Source of the DNA: Elysia chlorotica
Taxonomy: Eukaryota > Mollusca > Gastropoda > Plakobranchidae
DNA length: 64,000 bases
NCBI GenBank assembly: GCA_003991915.1
Contig: RQTK01000536.1
Span: 18,500 to 82,499 of the forward strand
Reading direction: 5' to 3'
Below are positions 25,801 to 40,532 of the stretch, piece after piece. Below the pieces are notes generated by a model. It searched no databases. It had not been told where the DNA came from and saw nothing but the letters and a program-made list of their open reading frames with translations. The number at the start of each line of letters is the position of its first letter. Within the stretch, counting starts at the first letter, position 1. The position numbers and the translations under genes were made by a program.

Positions 25801-28800
25801 TCCATGACACTGCAAGACCTAACAGTACTCTAGATGATCAGTCTATTTTTCTAAAATTACAATTCTCTATTGATGAATGCTGCAAATAAATTGAAGGGTC
25901 GAATGATCAAAGTTTTTTTTTTACTATGCAAGTTTTTCATAAAAGGGTAATTGTATAAAAATAATCAGCACCGAGAAAGGAAAACAACTATTATTTTGAT
26001 CTCTGTGATTAAGAATCAAACAGATTATGCTCCTCACAACACTTTAGCCCAGTAAAAAAGATAGGTAAAATATAAGGCACGATTTGGTAAAACCCTCATG
26101 TGTATTTATATTTCCATAATAAGTCTGTGTGTCCCTTAAATTTTTTTTTTTATTGCTAATGATCTTGCAGAATTTATATGGATTGCATTAGAAACGTTCA
26201 GGTCTTATGTCTATTATGCTATACAAAAAAAAATCATCGGCCTCAATTTGACATACAGTCATTCTTTAAGATTTTATACAGCGATTTGCTCAGGATAAGC
26301 AATTATAAATTAAGATTAATGCTTAGTCCAAGTCCCCCTCCTTTCCCCACCTTCTCTCTGTATTTTCCTGCCCGTCACAAAGCATATTAAACAAAAGAAA
26401 AATATAAAATGAGTTTTAACTAGTTTGGATGAGAGACTAGAAAGTTTCCACAGTAATCTTAACGAATTTACAACAATGTTAGAATTAATCACACAATGAA
26501 AATATTGGAGTTAAAAATCATGATACTAATTTTGGCATCAAACTCATCTTATGTACACAATATTTAATGCAGATGACATTTAATTATTACAATATATCTA
26601 ATCAGTAGGGGCATTTAGGGAAAAAAAATACAAAAAGTAGTCAATTCACTCATTCTCTAGCTGCACTCATGAGTTTTACCACAAGAAAACACTGTGCAAT
26701 ACAATCTAACAACATGAGGCATATCTTTTATCTTACACCTAAAACTATTATATCCAAAATATATTAGGAAACTGAAAGTGGATTATACAAAAAAATATAC
26801 GTTTTACAGAATTCCAATAATTGATTACCCAACCAAAAAAATGTATATATATGAAAACGTGTATGCATATTCTTCGTTCCAATGAAAAAAAAAATTCTTA
26901 CGAAAAAATTGGAAGTTGATAATCTACAACAAACAGATTTTCTATGCAGTACATGCACTTCACAAAGCCTTCCAATGCCATGCATATTCTGAAATGTCTT
27001 TACCCATGATTGGTGATTTTTAACCCCCTTTTTTTGTCTTTCAGTCACATATCCTTTTTGAGGAGAAAAAATTATAACAAAGATGTTATTTCACACTGAT
27101 TTGTACTTCATGAAAATAAAAAAAAGAGGAAAAGCAAGAAATACAATTTTAACATTGTATTTATAAGCTAAATGACTGCTCAATTTTAAATCTTTTCAGG
27201 TGTTTTATGCATTAACATCTGATTATCTTCCATAGACAATGTTGATTTTGGCAGAGATCGACCTTTGTCTTTCTGATTTTATTTCAAAGAAACTGTACTT
27301 TATAAAAACATAAAAGTAAGGTTAAAATTATAATACATAAGTGTAACTTGAACATAAGTTTGCAAAGTTTAAAACATTTTTACAAAACTTTATCACGACA
27401 TGGGGAATTCAGGTTAGCTGTTTGTACCTTCCAAACTTGACCCACATGACATCCAAAAAACGAATAAAAACAGGGTGCATGAGTAGGTCAAACTGGCGGT
27501 AAGTCACAACTGTGTGGAGCTGAAGATGGGATGAAAACCAGGATATAGACATGAACCAAAGGGTCAAATTGTGAAGGTGATAAATCAGTATGTAAACTGG
27601 TTCACAATGAATTTATTATCCTGTGCATAAATCACTTAAAAACAAAAATGATCACAAGGTGTTCATGGCAGGAGTAAATACATAAATAAATATTTTGTTA
27701 GCATATTGAACATATACAAAGCTGCTACTTGTTATAGAACAGTCTAATGATGAGAATATTTTAAAATTTCGTTTTAAAAAGATCTCATGTTGATAATCAT
27801 TTTATTCCCATTGTTTGCTTGACAAAATTTCTATAAAATACCTGTTTAGGAGAATGTTTCACTTTTTAAGTTTGTTTCTATAATATAATATATATACACG
27901 ATAAACAGTGAATTAGAGGTTAAATAATGTTAAATAATAGTTGTTTTTTTTTAATTCAAAATGCCTATGAGATTCAAACAGGTTTATCCAGCATTAATAG
28001 GATGGTGAGCACTGCTGTTTATACAGCCCAAAAAGCAGCAACTTAGTTTGCCTTCAGTTTGCACAGTGCAGATCAAATTTCGTACATGTAGCAACAAAAA
28101 TTTTGAAGAGCCATTACTCAAAAGTGATACGATCGATTCTCTCAAAAATCATGTTCATTACTTAAAAGCTAAACATTAAACAACTGAGAAAGTTTCAACA
28201 GCGAAGCTAACTCCATTGATTTTTAATGATTTTCTTTTAATCCACATTGCAGTGTGAACTACTGACCTGTAAACTAAGGCTTTTTATGCAAATTTCTTAT
28301 TCAGTTTGTGACTGAGAACTTAAAACGACCATGCGTATTTTTGAATTATGAAGCCGTAAGAGGAGTTTTGGAAGTGTGAAAACATAAAAAAAAAAAAACT
28401 TCATTAACTTTGCAGAACTTGAGGTGGTAGATCATTGACAAATAAACATAACAAACAGTTTTCAATTTAGATTAAAGCTTCACTGAAATACTTTAATCTC
28501 TTCGTTCTTTCGCAGAAACTTGACAAAAGGTCCAGAAATGGAAGAAGAAAGTAGAACATTTCAGTCCTACGTTTTGCTCTCTAGGAGCCATGAAGGAAGA
28601 AAACTTATAGAAAGAATTTGGCAGCTGCAGAGAAAGAGCTACATACTGTTAGTTTTAAACCTCTCTGCCCTAGACCAAGTCCCATTGCCTGAGGTTTAGA
28701 CAGAATCCTAGACAGACATAACACCACACCACAATCATATCACTGTCGATTTGTCATCGGAAATTATTGGTACAAAGCATCTCATTTCAAATATATAAGG

Positions 28801-31800
28801 AGCTCAGACGTTTATATATATTCAGACATGAATTGTTAGACGTGGCATTTTCTTTAAGAGAGAAGTTTAACAAACTGAATGGTACATTTAGAGAGATTCA
28901 CATTAGAACCGCATGCTTTGGAACTGTGCCGGCACACGTATTGAAACAAGCAATTTTAAATTTATGACAATAATAATTAGGAAACACTTTAAGGACGGAG
29001 TGATACCAAAACACATTTTAGAAACACACCGAACAAAGAGATACAGATTTGGTTTGACTTTTCATGGTGTGCAAGGACGTGAGCTCATTCACACCTATGT
29101 AGCGAAACTGGAGAGAAGAGGAGCCGCAGTTTGGAACATTGTAAAACAATAGACAAAAGTTATGAAATCACAACACCTTCAAACTTATTAGAGCTCTTAG
29201 CTCAGGCTCTGCCGGTTAAAAAACATAAGACAAAGTAGGTGTGAAAGTAAAACTAACTTTTTAACCAAGACAATTTAAATAACAATCAACTATACGTTTA
29301 TGTCAAAATTTGACTCTTTCATGAACCACTAACTGTACTAGCGCTGTAATGAGTACTAACACGGATTTAAGACGCAATTAATAAACACAGATTTAAGGCA
29401 GAGTATACTAACACGGATTTAAGTTCCTATATTTTATTCAAAACTGTTTTAGCTTAGCTAATGCTGTTAAGTAAATACTATATTCAACATGTATGTAAAG
29501 TGCTCTTCAGAGTTCAGACAAATTGACTGTATCAGTTTTGAGAAATTGTTTATGCAAAAGTGTCACTGTTTGTCATAAGATGTAGTCAAAGTTCGATTTT
29601 TGTTTTTTTTCCTATGTTCTATATCTTGCTTAATTTCTTGCTTAGCAGGAAAAAAAAATATATGTGCAAGTTTTTCAAGTGGGGGAAGGTGGGGGGGAGG
29701 GCGCAGCAAGGTGAATAACAAACTAAGTCTAAGGTGACGCCTTCAAACAACCATGTGAGGCTTATTTTCATCTTAATCTGTTTATTTTGATTAGGCATTT
29801 GCTAGTTTCCTGCTTGATCAAAACAGACGTTTTCCAACTCTTAAAAAATAATCAGCCGCTGCCAGTGGTTACTATAATATTCAATGCATGCACTATCTTT
29901 TGAACTTTTCTTTTTATTTTAGCTTATGGATATTGAGATGGGTGCACTCATATTGCTCATCATGTAAAGAAAAAGAACTAACAGACATTAAAAATTCCCA
30001 GCTTCCTCTGTTGATAAGGACAAGATTTTGCTACAAATTGGAGAAAAAAACTTGTTCAGTGCATCACTTAGTGAATAAATCTATTGCTTCTGCATTTAAT
30101 ATGTTGGGATCAGATTAAGAAACCAACTTATGGATGTAACTAGGTGTACTTAATCAAGCACAGGTCAGATTAGAAACCAATGCTATGTGCATTGCAGAAA
30201 AATAAATATGTCAGCATAAAGACAAACACATATTTTATCTACGCCAACCTTATCTTCTGGTATTCTCAATTTGTTTTTCCTCAAGGCACTGTCATAAATG
30301 TTATAATGAAGCTTTTCTTCTATTATGTATAACTCACATACTTGTGCGCCCACATGTCTCACATAAAGACCTTTATAAATTAGCTTGTTAGAAGGTTATT
30401 GGTGAAAAAATCAGAGTCAACAAAAGTTGATCAAGTAAATCATTGCTCCAATACCTCCCAAACTTTAACCAGCATTTATCTATAAAGCGAACGATGACGT
30501 CTGTCATCAAAAGATGCTGCTGTTGCATTGCCACAATAGCTTGAAGCTGGTGACAGAGAGTCCTATTTTTTAGTACTTAGCTGTTTCCAAAGCAAGATCA
30601 ATGCTACCATTCAAAGTAAACGAATTTGCTCATTACCATAAATACTTTTAATTTTGACAGCATAGGAACATCAATGTATTATTCAACCTATTAAGATTTG
30701 TTGAACATTTTAAATGCCAAATATACAGCTGTGAGATGGTCAAATATTCAAACATTTATCCTTTTATAATAAACAACAAAAAGTTGTCATTATATATTTG
30801 CTACAGTATTAAGGTGGGAAATATTTGCTACAATTTCAGAATTTATAACAAATGAAACAAGGAAGGGGCAGGAGCTCCAAATATGAGAAATGTTCTCCAT
30901 CTTCACTACTTCAGGAGGGAACTAAAACCCTATGTTTTTTCAGAATATAGTGAGAGCTATATATATATATATTTCATCACTTATCTACTTATATCAGCAT
31001 CTTTCAGTCTTACTTGGATTTATTTTCTCTTCATACTAAAAGTCTAAAAGAACCTATACATGCCCGACCAAAATGATGTACCCAAAAGATACTTTGTCTC
31101 AGAGAAAAATTTAAATAGTGAATACTAATTTCCTCTTACCGGTGATATAGCATTGCCTTCAGGATCATGTGCTGCAAAGATAAAGAGTTATGTAACAATT
31201 AGTTGATAAAATCAAAGAAAAGGGAGTAAAAAAACACAAAAACAGAAACAGATATTACAATTTGAGACTCAAAAAAGACCAGTTTCAAGTTTTTTTTAAA
31301 TATTACAGAGCATTTGCATGTAGATTTTCAGTATTAACTTTATGCTCGTTTTCTAAACTGGCAATAAATTAAAAGTTATATCATTTCAATCATTCAAACT
31401 AGCAACCTAAAAAAGTTGTTTAAAAGAAGAAAAATAAATTATGCAATTTTCAGAACAAGAAATACAAAACTTAAAATTTTGACCTTTAAACATGAAATTC
31501 GAATTGAACAGAGACCTGTTTTTTTATATGTTTTTATTTATTTATATAAATTACACATGTTGACGAATCAGTTAACTTGAAACAATTCTGAAAGACCTCA
31601 CCTTTGTCACGAACAAGGTGGTTCAAGGAAAAGTACTGCTTTCTGTTTGGGCGATCAGTCATATGAAACTGGTTCAGGGCCTCATGAGCCTTAAAAGCAA
31701 AAAGAAATTGTTTTTCACAATTAATCTTAATTTTATTTTTCATTATTCAGACTTTTTAGCCAGTTACCAAAAATCAAAGTCTAAGTGGAAATTTGTGTAG

Positions 31801-34800
31801 TTAAATGTAATAAAGACAGAGGACAGAGAGATGTGGAGGGGCATGGTCACCAACGCCAAACAACACAGCACTACATGATGATGAATGTAACAAAAGAAAT
31901 AGTCAGCTATAAATGTTACTGAAATTATCTGATCTTTATATTTCAAAGATAATGATAGGATGTCTTTACCACAGGAGCCATTTTAGTTATCATCCACGTG
32001 ATTGCTCTCTGGCCCTGGTAGTCGCTGTAGTAGCAAGGGGCATCAAGTCCTAACAGCAACCGAGCTGTTTCACTACGGTCTAGAAGAGAAAAGACATTGA
32101 ACAAACAAAATGTTTACATTCTTTTGTTTTTATCTGATTTTGAAGGTAAATAAGAAACGTTATGGTTTGAAAACAATAAAATTTCATGGAAAACTACACT
32201 TAAGGATGGTACAAGTGAGACTGAAAGAGAAAAGGGTTAGAATGTTTCATTTAGATTTTAATCTCAAGAATTCAAAAAACATTCACTTTACAGCTTTCAA
32301 AATACAACACAATTAGAAAGAAAAATTAAACATACCCAGCTCAGCAGCCACATGTATGGGTGTTCTTCCTTTATAGTCTCTTTCATCTTTGTAGAGACAA
32401 TCTCTCTTGATCAGGGCTTTTAGGGATTGAACAGCATCTGTTTTTGCTGCATAGAAAACTGGAGTCTGGTTCTCTTCAAACGTTTTTGCCTCTTTGTCAG
32501 CTGTGAAGCAATATAATGTATGTCTTTGAATGGGGGTTTGTTGCTGCTATTTTATTTAACACTCCGTCCAAGTTAAGAATTTTTACAGAACAAAAATGTA
32601 ATAAGAGTAATAAATTTATAATAATATTATTATGAAGAAAGTCATTCTTACTAAGGCTTTGAATGAGACTTTGAGAAATTAAAAATTATCAATTTAAAAA
32701 ACAAAGCAATAAACGATGCCACCACTTATTTCTAAGTCACCAACGAAAATAAATTGATCATTTTCAAGATTGCTCAATTCACTTAGAAATAAATTAAAAA
32801 CAAAGTGAGATGTTTAGCCTTTAAAATCTTATTTCAGACCAAGAAAATAATCATTAACTCTATGACAAACTAAATTAATATTCATTAAAGAGTTGATTAT
32901 ACATACAAGTAAACTGAATCAGCTGGTTCATGTCTTAAAGTAGTGAGAACTAGTTTGTTTATGTTTTGAAAAATTGAAACAAAAATTTTCGTATATCTTT
33001 ATCTAGTGTATTTTATCTTATATGTGGGTCTTGATTACTGTAATCATAAGGTTCCAAATTTGTGAAATAAGGTGATAAATCATGTGGTCATCACCTCCTT
33101 TATCGATGAGAAGATTAACCATCTCAGGGTAATCAACAGCGGCAGCAACATGTAGGGGTGTGCGCCCAAATACATCTGCTTTGTTGGGATCTGCACCATG
33201 TTCGATAAGGAAGAGACCAACGTCCCTATGCCAAGACCGGGCTACCTGAAAACAAATTTAACACAATTGGCTATGAAACTCTCAATTGGATAGTTATATA
33301 ACATATTCTTTTAAAAAATATATTGCCATCACCAATAGGCATTAGATTTGTTCAAATTTTCTTTTTTTTTACAAGAAAAAAAAAAAGTACTTAAAGGCGT
33401 TCTGTCTATCTGTCTGTCTCTTTCTCACCCTTAAGTAATTATGTCTAAACTGGGGTCTGGTAAATATTCATTAAGTCGTTTTTGTACAACAGTACATGCA
33501 TTAAAAAGACTAAGATGGTCAATTTTCATTAAAAATGAAAAAAAAAGGTTGTTTATATCTTGACATAAGGTTACACTAACTTTGTTTATAGAAAAAGCAG
33601 AAGATAACTAAAATTAGCTTTATTCCTCCCTATTAAAACTTATTTTACCACTCAGAGATCATCTTAATAAGTAGACAGAGGTAATCAGAGGCAATCAAAA
33701 TTACAAGTACGCCTCCCCTTACACTCTCACAAATGAATTATCAACACATTAAACAAGAGGATGACAGCCAAATCAGCATCGGTTAATGTTATTTAGGCAG
33801 GCAGATTTCATATACCTACCTCATGCAATACTGTCTGGCCATGCCTGTCAGAGCAGTTGATGTCTGCTCCAGATGCAACAAGCGTGTGCACAAAGTCTAG
33901 GTTTATGACTTCATCTTCTTTGGCAGACTGACCAAGTTCAGCGAAGTACTGAAGCAAGGCTCTGTTGCTGGCAGCCTACAGCAGCATTAAACAACAGGAG
34001 ATAATCAGTTGTGTTGGCAAGCTCTCTTTATTTGTTTAACCTAATTTCTCATATACAAAACTGTTTTAATCTTGTAATTCAGTAATTATCCAGTAAATGA
34101 AACATGCATTTCAATTGCATACATTCAAATATAAATAACACCAAATCTAAAAGAGAATTGTTCAAACGTTCTAACAACAACAAGAAAATAAAATAATATC
34201 CACAGAGTACTCTTATTTGTTTTTCAACCACCAAGATATTTTCACTAGATAAATGAACCAAAATAATGAAGTCAAGCAACGAAAAGGGAAAAAAAAAATA
34301 TAATATATGAAATACGTTATAGCTATCTTAAATATACAAGTCTTCGAATATAGCTTTGGGTATACATATTTAAAGATGCATTCATTCACTATTACCCTCA
34401 GTCTTCCTGCTTCCGAAAAAGAAATAAATAAGAATGAGATATGTATTGATGAATACTCACTGCCATGTCAAAATCCTTCTTTGCAAGTTTGGACTTGGTA
34501 CCTGTTTCTTCATGAGAAGTCCCATGCTTGAGCCTGCTATAGGCGTTGTAGTCTGTGTAGTCCGAGTGAATGTAGTCCAGGCCAAGGCCTGAGTTCATGT
34601 TCCCGATCTCATTACCCTCGTTCTCTGCTTTAGCAACTGATATATAGCATAGAGATGAAAAGAAATTATTAAGTTGGGATGAAAAGGGTATTACTTTAGA
34701 ACCAAAACCAAAAACTATAATATGTTATTTACAAAAAAACGATATTGAAATATTTTTAAATTATCAAACTTTCTGTAGGTTTGCCACAATAGTAAATTTG

Positions 34801-37500
34801 ATTAAAAATTATTCATCCACGGTATAAAATTCAATAACACATTTGTCAACTAAATACTTCAGAGCATATTTAGTTCAAGACTCTGCCTCTGAACAAAAAT
34901 GAAGCCTCTAGATTTAATAATATAGAATTGTGTTTTCAGCTGTTCACATTATTTGAGCACACTCCAAATATTCAGCAAAAATAAAAGTAAAACTAAGGGT
35001 GTGTAATGTTCCTTGATAGACTTCAAAATATTAAACATCTCAGAAAATAATTATAAGAAAATATAAAAATATGACTTGATGCAAGAACAATTTGTTTTGA
35101 ATTTTGCCACAAGGTTATGTACATGAAAAAAATATTTATCATCCTTTTCATATCAATTTTAACTGTTGGCCAATAACAGCCAGCATTATACTACTTACCT
35201 TATAATTAAAATGATACACATTTTTTTCACAGAAAAAATTTGTACCAAGATAAGATCTACAAAATTATAACACAGAGCAATCTTGTGAGATGGGATCTAG
35301 TGCGATATTTTTGTTTTGGTTTCATGATTATTTCCCTATCACTTTCACACAAAAATAAGATTTTTGGTATGTAAGGGCTTATAATATAATTCAATCAAAC
35401 CTCGAAAGGAATAAACAAGACTTTATGAAGTTACAATATCTTTTCTTTATATACTTCATTGCCCCTCACATATATATATCTTTTCCATTGCTGATCCATT
35501 GTGCAAAAAGAAAACCATTAAACCAAAGGAAATCTGTTAAGTTAAAAAATGATAGAGGAGTTAGAAATTCTAAAAACTATGACTGAAAGATTTTCTCTTA
35601 GTCCACCTTGTGTGATCTATTACATACAAGGGCCTAAAATTTGCTTCTCTTGTAGATCTCACTTAGTGTGAAAGTTACTGATAATTTGTTATGTGTGATG
35701 ATGATGAAATAAGGAAAACAAAGAGAAAACATGAAAACAGCTGATAATTTTCACCCAAACTATAATAAAGTTTGCAGAAATAAAATGCATTCTACTGGCA
35801 TGTTTTCCCCCTCGTTGCTTAAATGTAAAGTCACTTAAAATCCAAAGTTTATTTTTTTAATTCTAGAAATACATGTTTAAAAATGATTCTCAGGCTTTAT
35901 GTTTTCTTATGACAAAAAAAAAAAAAGAAAAAATTAGGCAAATAGTTTACACATGCCTTCTTGAAATTTTCTTCAAACAAGTGAAGACCTTACAGAAAAA
36001 AAAAAATCAAACCCCATTTTTATTTTTGTCATTTTAATTATGACCCCTATATGAATAAGCGGCTTTTCACCTATGCTAAAAATGTGTAAATTAACTGAAA
36101 GAGTGATCTCAGTCAAAACAAAACAAGAAGATTAAAAAAGACCTAAAGATCTGTAAAATTTCATCATTGTTTTAAATTAGAATTTCAATTTGTAAGAAAC
36201 ACAATTTTTTTTTTGAAAATCCGAGTTTGATGTATTTTTTCAGTGTGGTCTTCATATGGAATAACTATTCTGATTTCACAATATCATGAGAAGCATGGGT
36301 TTGTGGGTTAACTACTACAAATGATGTTGTATGCACATTGCAAATTCTATATTACATCCACAACAGGACAAGCAAATTTACTTTCTTTTGCAAACCATGA
36401 TTACACAAACTAAGCATAAGCAAAATTCTTCCCTCTAAGATAACATAAGTAGTGTTCTTTCCGCCAAGAAATACACCAGTTTTTTTTGGTGTTTTTTTTA
36501 ACTCTTCAACACATATTCTGACTTTAATACCATGAATTCAAAGCTTGTGAAATTCACACATAAAAAAAATAATCAACACAATAAAATATGAATTGTGTTC
36601 ACTGTGTCTTACAAAGAGGAAAGGTAATAAGGATTACACCAAAGAACTTTCTTTATCCAACTTGAATATGGATTTTTAGAAAAATAGAAAACTATGTGAT
36701 GCATTATTTCAGGTAACAATGACAATCGTAAAGAAATAGCAGCTTTAAAAAAAATGAACATAATTGCAGGCTGTAAAAATGTATTATAAGAAAGAGACTG
36801 ATACATAAGGCTAGCTAAACCTGAGGGGGACTGATACATAATTTAAGAGTGTATAGAAAATGGATTTAATTTTGATTTATATGTCTAAATATTATGAGCA
36901 AACAATTCCTTTCAAAATAAGTTAGTGTTAAAATAGTTTTTTTTAAGCAAATTAATAATACCAAGCACACAAAAATTAAATTTCTCTAACATAATTATCT
37001 TTCTTTAACCTTTGTTACACTTAAACAATAAAATGTGTCTGTGACTATATTCAAGAAGCATGGGATAAATTAATATGGGCGTGAGGATCGTGTTGATTCA
37101 ATGGTGCAACTACTAAGAGACTTTCAATATAATTCACAGTTGTTGGCTCTTAATAATCCAACTCATGAATCGAGAACACTATTTTAATGTGACCCTGTAT
37201 CCTAAAGTTTATGAGGTCTTCAAAGAGGATGTGCAAATACAGTGTGCATGTATAGTTTTGAAAATTCTGATCTAAAAAGCAAATACATAATTATGTATGA
37301 TTTTAAAAAAAAAGAGGAAAGGGAAAGATTGTGAAAGCATGCTATACAAACATTTCCTAGAGCACTTAAACTTTTGTAAAAAAAAATAGAAAATTATGTA
37401 ATGCAATTTTCTATTTCAGACCAGTATGTTATGCAAGCTACTATTATTCTTTAAATAATAATACTGATAATAATTGTTATTATGACTATTGTTATTGTTA

Positions 37501-37538
<38 letters not shown>

Positions 37539-40470
37539 GATGCTGTGATGAGTATCGATATTTGTAATAACTCATGTCGTAACTGTCTATACTGTTTTGT
37601 CATGCTGCATATACGGACCATCAAATGTGCCTTTAAAGGACAAATAAAGTTATATCTTATCTTATCTTATCTTCCATAAAAAGTATTTTTAGTGCAAACA
37701 CCTTCAACTATCATCTGCACTTGTCAATTTTTTTGACGATTTTGACAACTCAGCTCTGTTATGTTGTTTTGTTCTTTGTTAAAACATTGATAGCAAAGCA
37801 AAATTGGGGAGGGAACATGCTTCTTTTTTCTATTACTTTCTACAACTAATACATACCCATTGGAAAGTGTGATTCTACTTTTTCTGTAAGATTCAAATGC
37901 AGCAGATCAGAAGGAAAAAAGTGTATTTGCAAATTTAACTTCCTTTGAAAACAAAAACACATAAGTAGAATGAATCTGAAAACATGTTAATGCATTATGA
38001 TTTATCTTTCACATTTTACCATGAGAACTTCTTCAGACATTTGCCTGGTTGAAGAATGCATTAAATGCTTTGGCAAAATCACCTATAGAAAAATTTTCTC
38101 TCAGTCGTTCAGAAAGAAAAAAAAAACATGTTAAGATACCACATCTATATCTACACAAAACCAAACATGCTTGTTAGAGAGGAGGACAAAAATCCACAAT
38201 AAATTAGTATCAGAGCCCTTACCAACAGAAAATTGACTATTTTCATGACAAGATATCTGGTCATTTTTATAAACACTACCCTCAATGTACGATTGACAGT
38301 CACATAGAGGCTGTTGCATACATTTCAATAAACAAATCTTTAAAAATTTCAAAATCTATTGGCTGTTCATATGATAGTTGAACTGAACTATAAGCCAACT
38401 TTCTGATCCAGTACAAACATATTTAAGATGATCCTGCAATGATTTCACTTTCCTCTCTATTCCAAGGCCGGAAAGATCTAGCAATTGTAGCCGAAAAACA
38501 ATGGAATGGCCCATTCAAAATATTTAAAAAAACATTTAGCAAGACGAATGGAAAAAAAGAGGCATTTGTAACAGTAGCAATGAATAGAAAAATGAGAAAA
38601 TAATAAGCAAACCTTTTGAATCTGAAAAGTAAGAGATAGAATTATTATTTCAATAATATTTCATCAAGATATAATACTTTCACTAGAAGAAACCACACAA
38701 CCTAACACTCAATTCTGAAATAAGAATGGAGCAAACGAAGAATCATTGAGACAATAGAAAATCAATCTCTTGCCTCAAAGTACTTTACAGAAAAATAGTA
38801 AAAATACAGTCTTCCAGATCTTTCAGAATTCTTACTCTATAGGAAATAAACTGAAGTTTATCACAGCTGGTTGTCTTTCTTTTTTTTTTTTTTTGTATTT
38901 CATATTCATTTTCTTATTTTTGTTTAGCTTATTTCTTCTCTCAGTAAAAGAAGACAGCTATCCTGATGGGACCAAGCATGATATAAAATGTTCTTTTTTG
39001 TTATGGAGCAAAAGAGAGGGGAGTGATGGGGATCTGAAAAATTATTTCACAGTAAATTTTGTGTTTCTGTTTAGATTAATTACACTTTTATCTTCTGAAG
39101 AGTAAATGGGGAAATGTTTGGTGCTCCAAAACTTTTAAACTTTTTATCTAATTAGAGTAGCTAAGTACCTTACAAAACTTCCCCGAGGAAAAAGAAAGCA
39201 TAAGAAATTAAACTAAAAAAGCATGCTTAGATAAAAACTGTTCTCAATAAAACCAACTCCAGTTTACTTTGAAATGAACACAGTTAAAAGTGGCACTTTC
39301 AATCCAGGAGGTATTTATTAAAGAGAAAAGTTTATAAAATTCACTTTAGAAAAGCCAAAACCTTTTGCAAACTGATTTGTGGCAGAGTATCAGACTTATA
39401 ATGTTCTTACGCCTTTTCTTTGGAAGCCTTCTTGTAGATGCGTAAGTCCTCCATGTCTTGGCGCTTAATCTCACATCTGCGATCAGTTTCAAAGCGTTTG
39501 TCTTTTTATTTGTCAAGGCGGCTGCAATCTCATGAAACTTTGGAGACCTGAATAAAGTTAAAGTATACTAAATTATAAAATCAGGCATTAGTCTTTTTTT
39601 TGGTGATTTATTTGTTACATTAGCTCTTAGCATTTTTTTTTCCTCATAACAATATATGAGGACCATTTCCTATTTCCCCTATTTGAATTTTTAAAATAAA
39701 CTTTTTGGGCCATGCTTTGCTTTTAGGTTTAGATCAAATGTGTTTTTATTTCAAAGGTGCTTTGTACCATTATTTTATAAAAAAAATATAACATTCGTTT
39801 TACTATAAATTTATTATTAAAATTTAATATCAATCATATTTTTTCTATCTTATTTGAGAGACATTTTTAGATTGGTGTCGGTAAATAAGAAAAAAGACTC
39901 CTCAGTGATTGGATACAGGTTACCCACTCGCGCATAACCAAACTACTGTCCACCTACGATCTTTATTCGGGGGCATGCTCTTCTTACAATGGGAGGGTTT
40001 TGGTCCGTCTGTGAAAATCTCAATGTAAAACTCTTCGAGTTGCCTGACTGTAGACCCTCAGGCGCCGTGACAAAGAGATGGCGGAAGGAAGATTTCTCTG
40101 ATCTTCTTACGTATGCTCTAACATTACCTTCCTGTTGCAAAGGTTCACAGGCTCATGTATGTTCACTCTCCCCCCACCCCCCTCATCTACTCCTCTCACC
40201 CATTTGATTGTGTGTATTCAGATATGTGCGACCCTCCTATCAGTTTTAGATCACTGTAGAAAATAATGTGTTAGCTTTAGAAATTATCAAAAAACAAAAA
40301 ACAAAAAAATACAACATCCGGTTCTCTTAAAATTAATGGGTTTTTACACTTTATAAACGCGAGTGGATAGGGCAGTTAATTAAAGAATTATGCTTCATAG
40401 GGCAAGAGGGTTAGAAGACAGAGTGGGTTTGTAAGGGGAAAGTTTTCAAGCTGAGACCACAGTATTTTAT

Positions 40471-40532
<62 letters not shown>

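Larger units (their letters stand above)
34637..39410. other. Long intron 2 of the TRP-like gene; no further exon seen
   Basis: About 4.8 kb of AT-rich DNA between exons 2 and 3. The open frames here (for example 38770-39105 +, 38131-38352 -, 36609-36839 -) show no domain or splice-phase support. Apart from the repeats at 37490-37673 I see nothing to report. Confidence 0.5.

Noticed and set aside
38770..39105. 111-codon frame with a hydrophobic run
   Set aside because: The run comes from a poly-T tract in a long intron; no domain, no splice sites fitting the channel gene.
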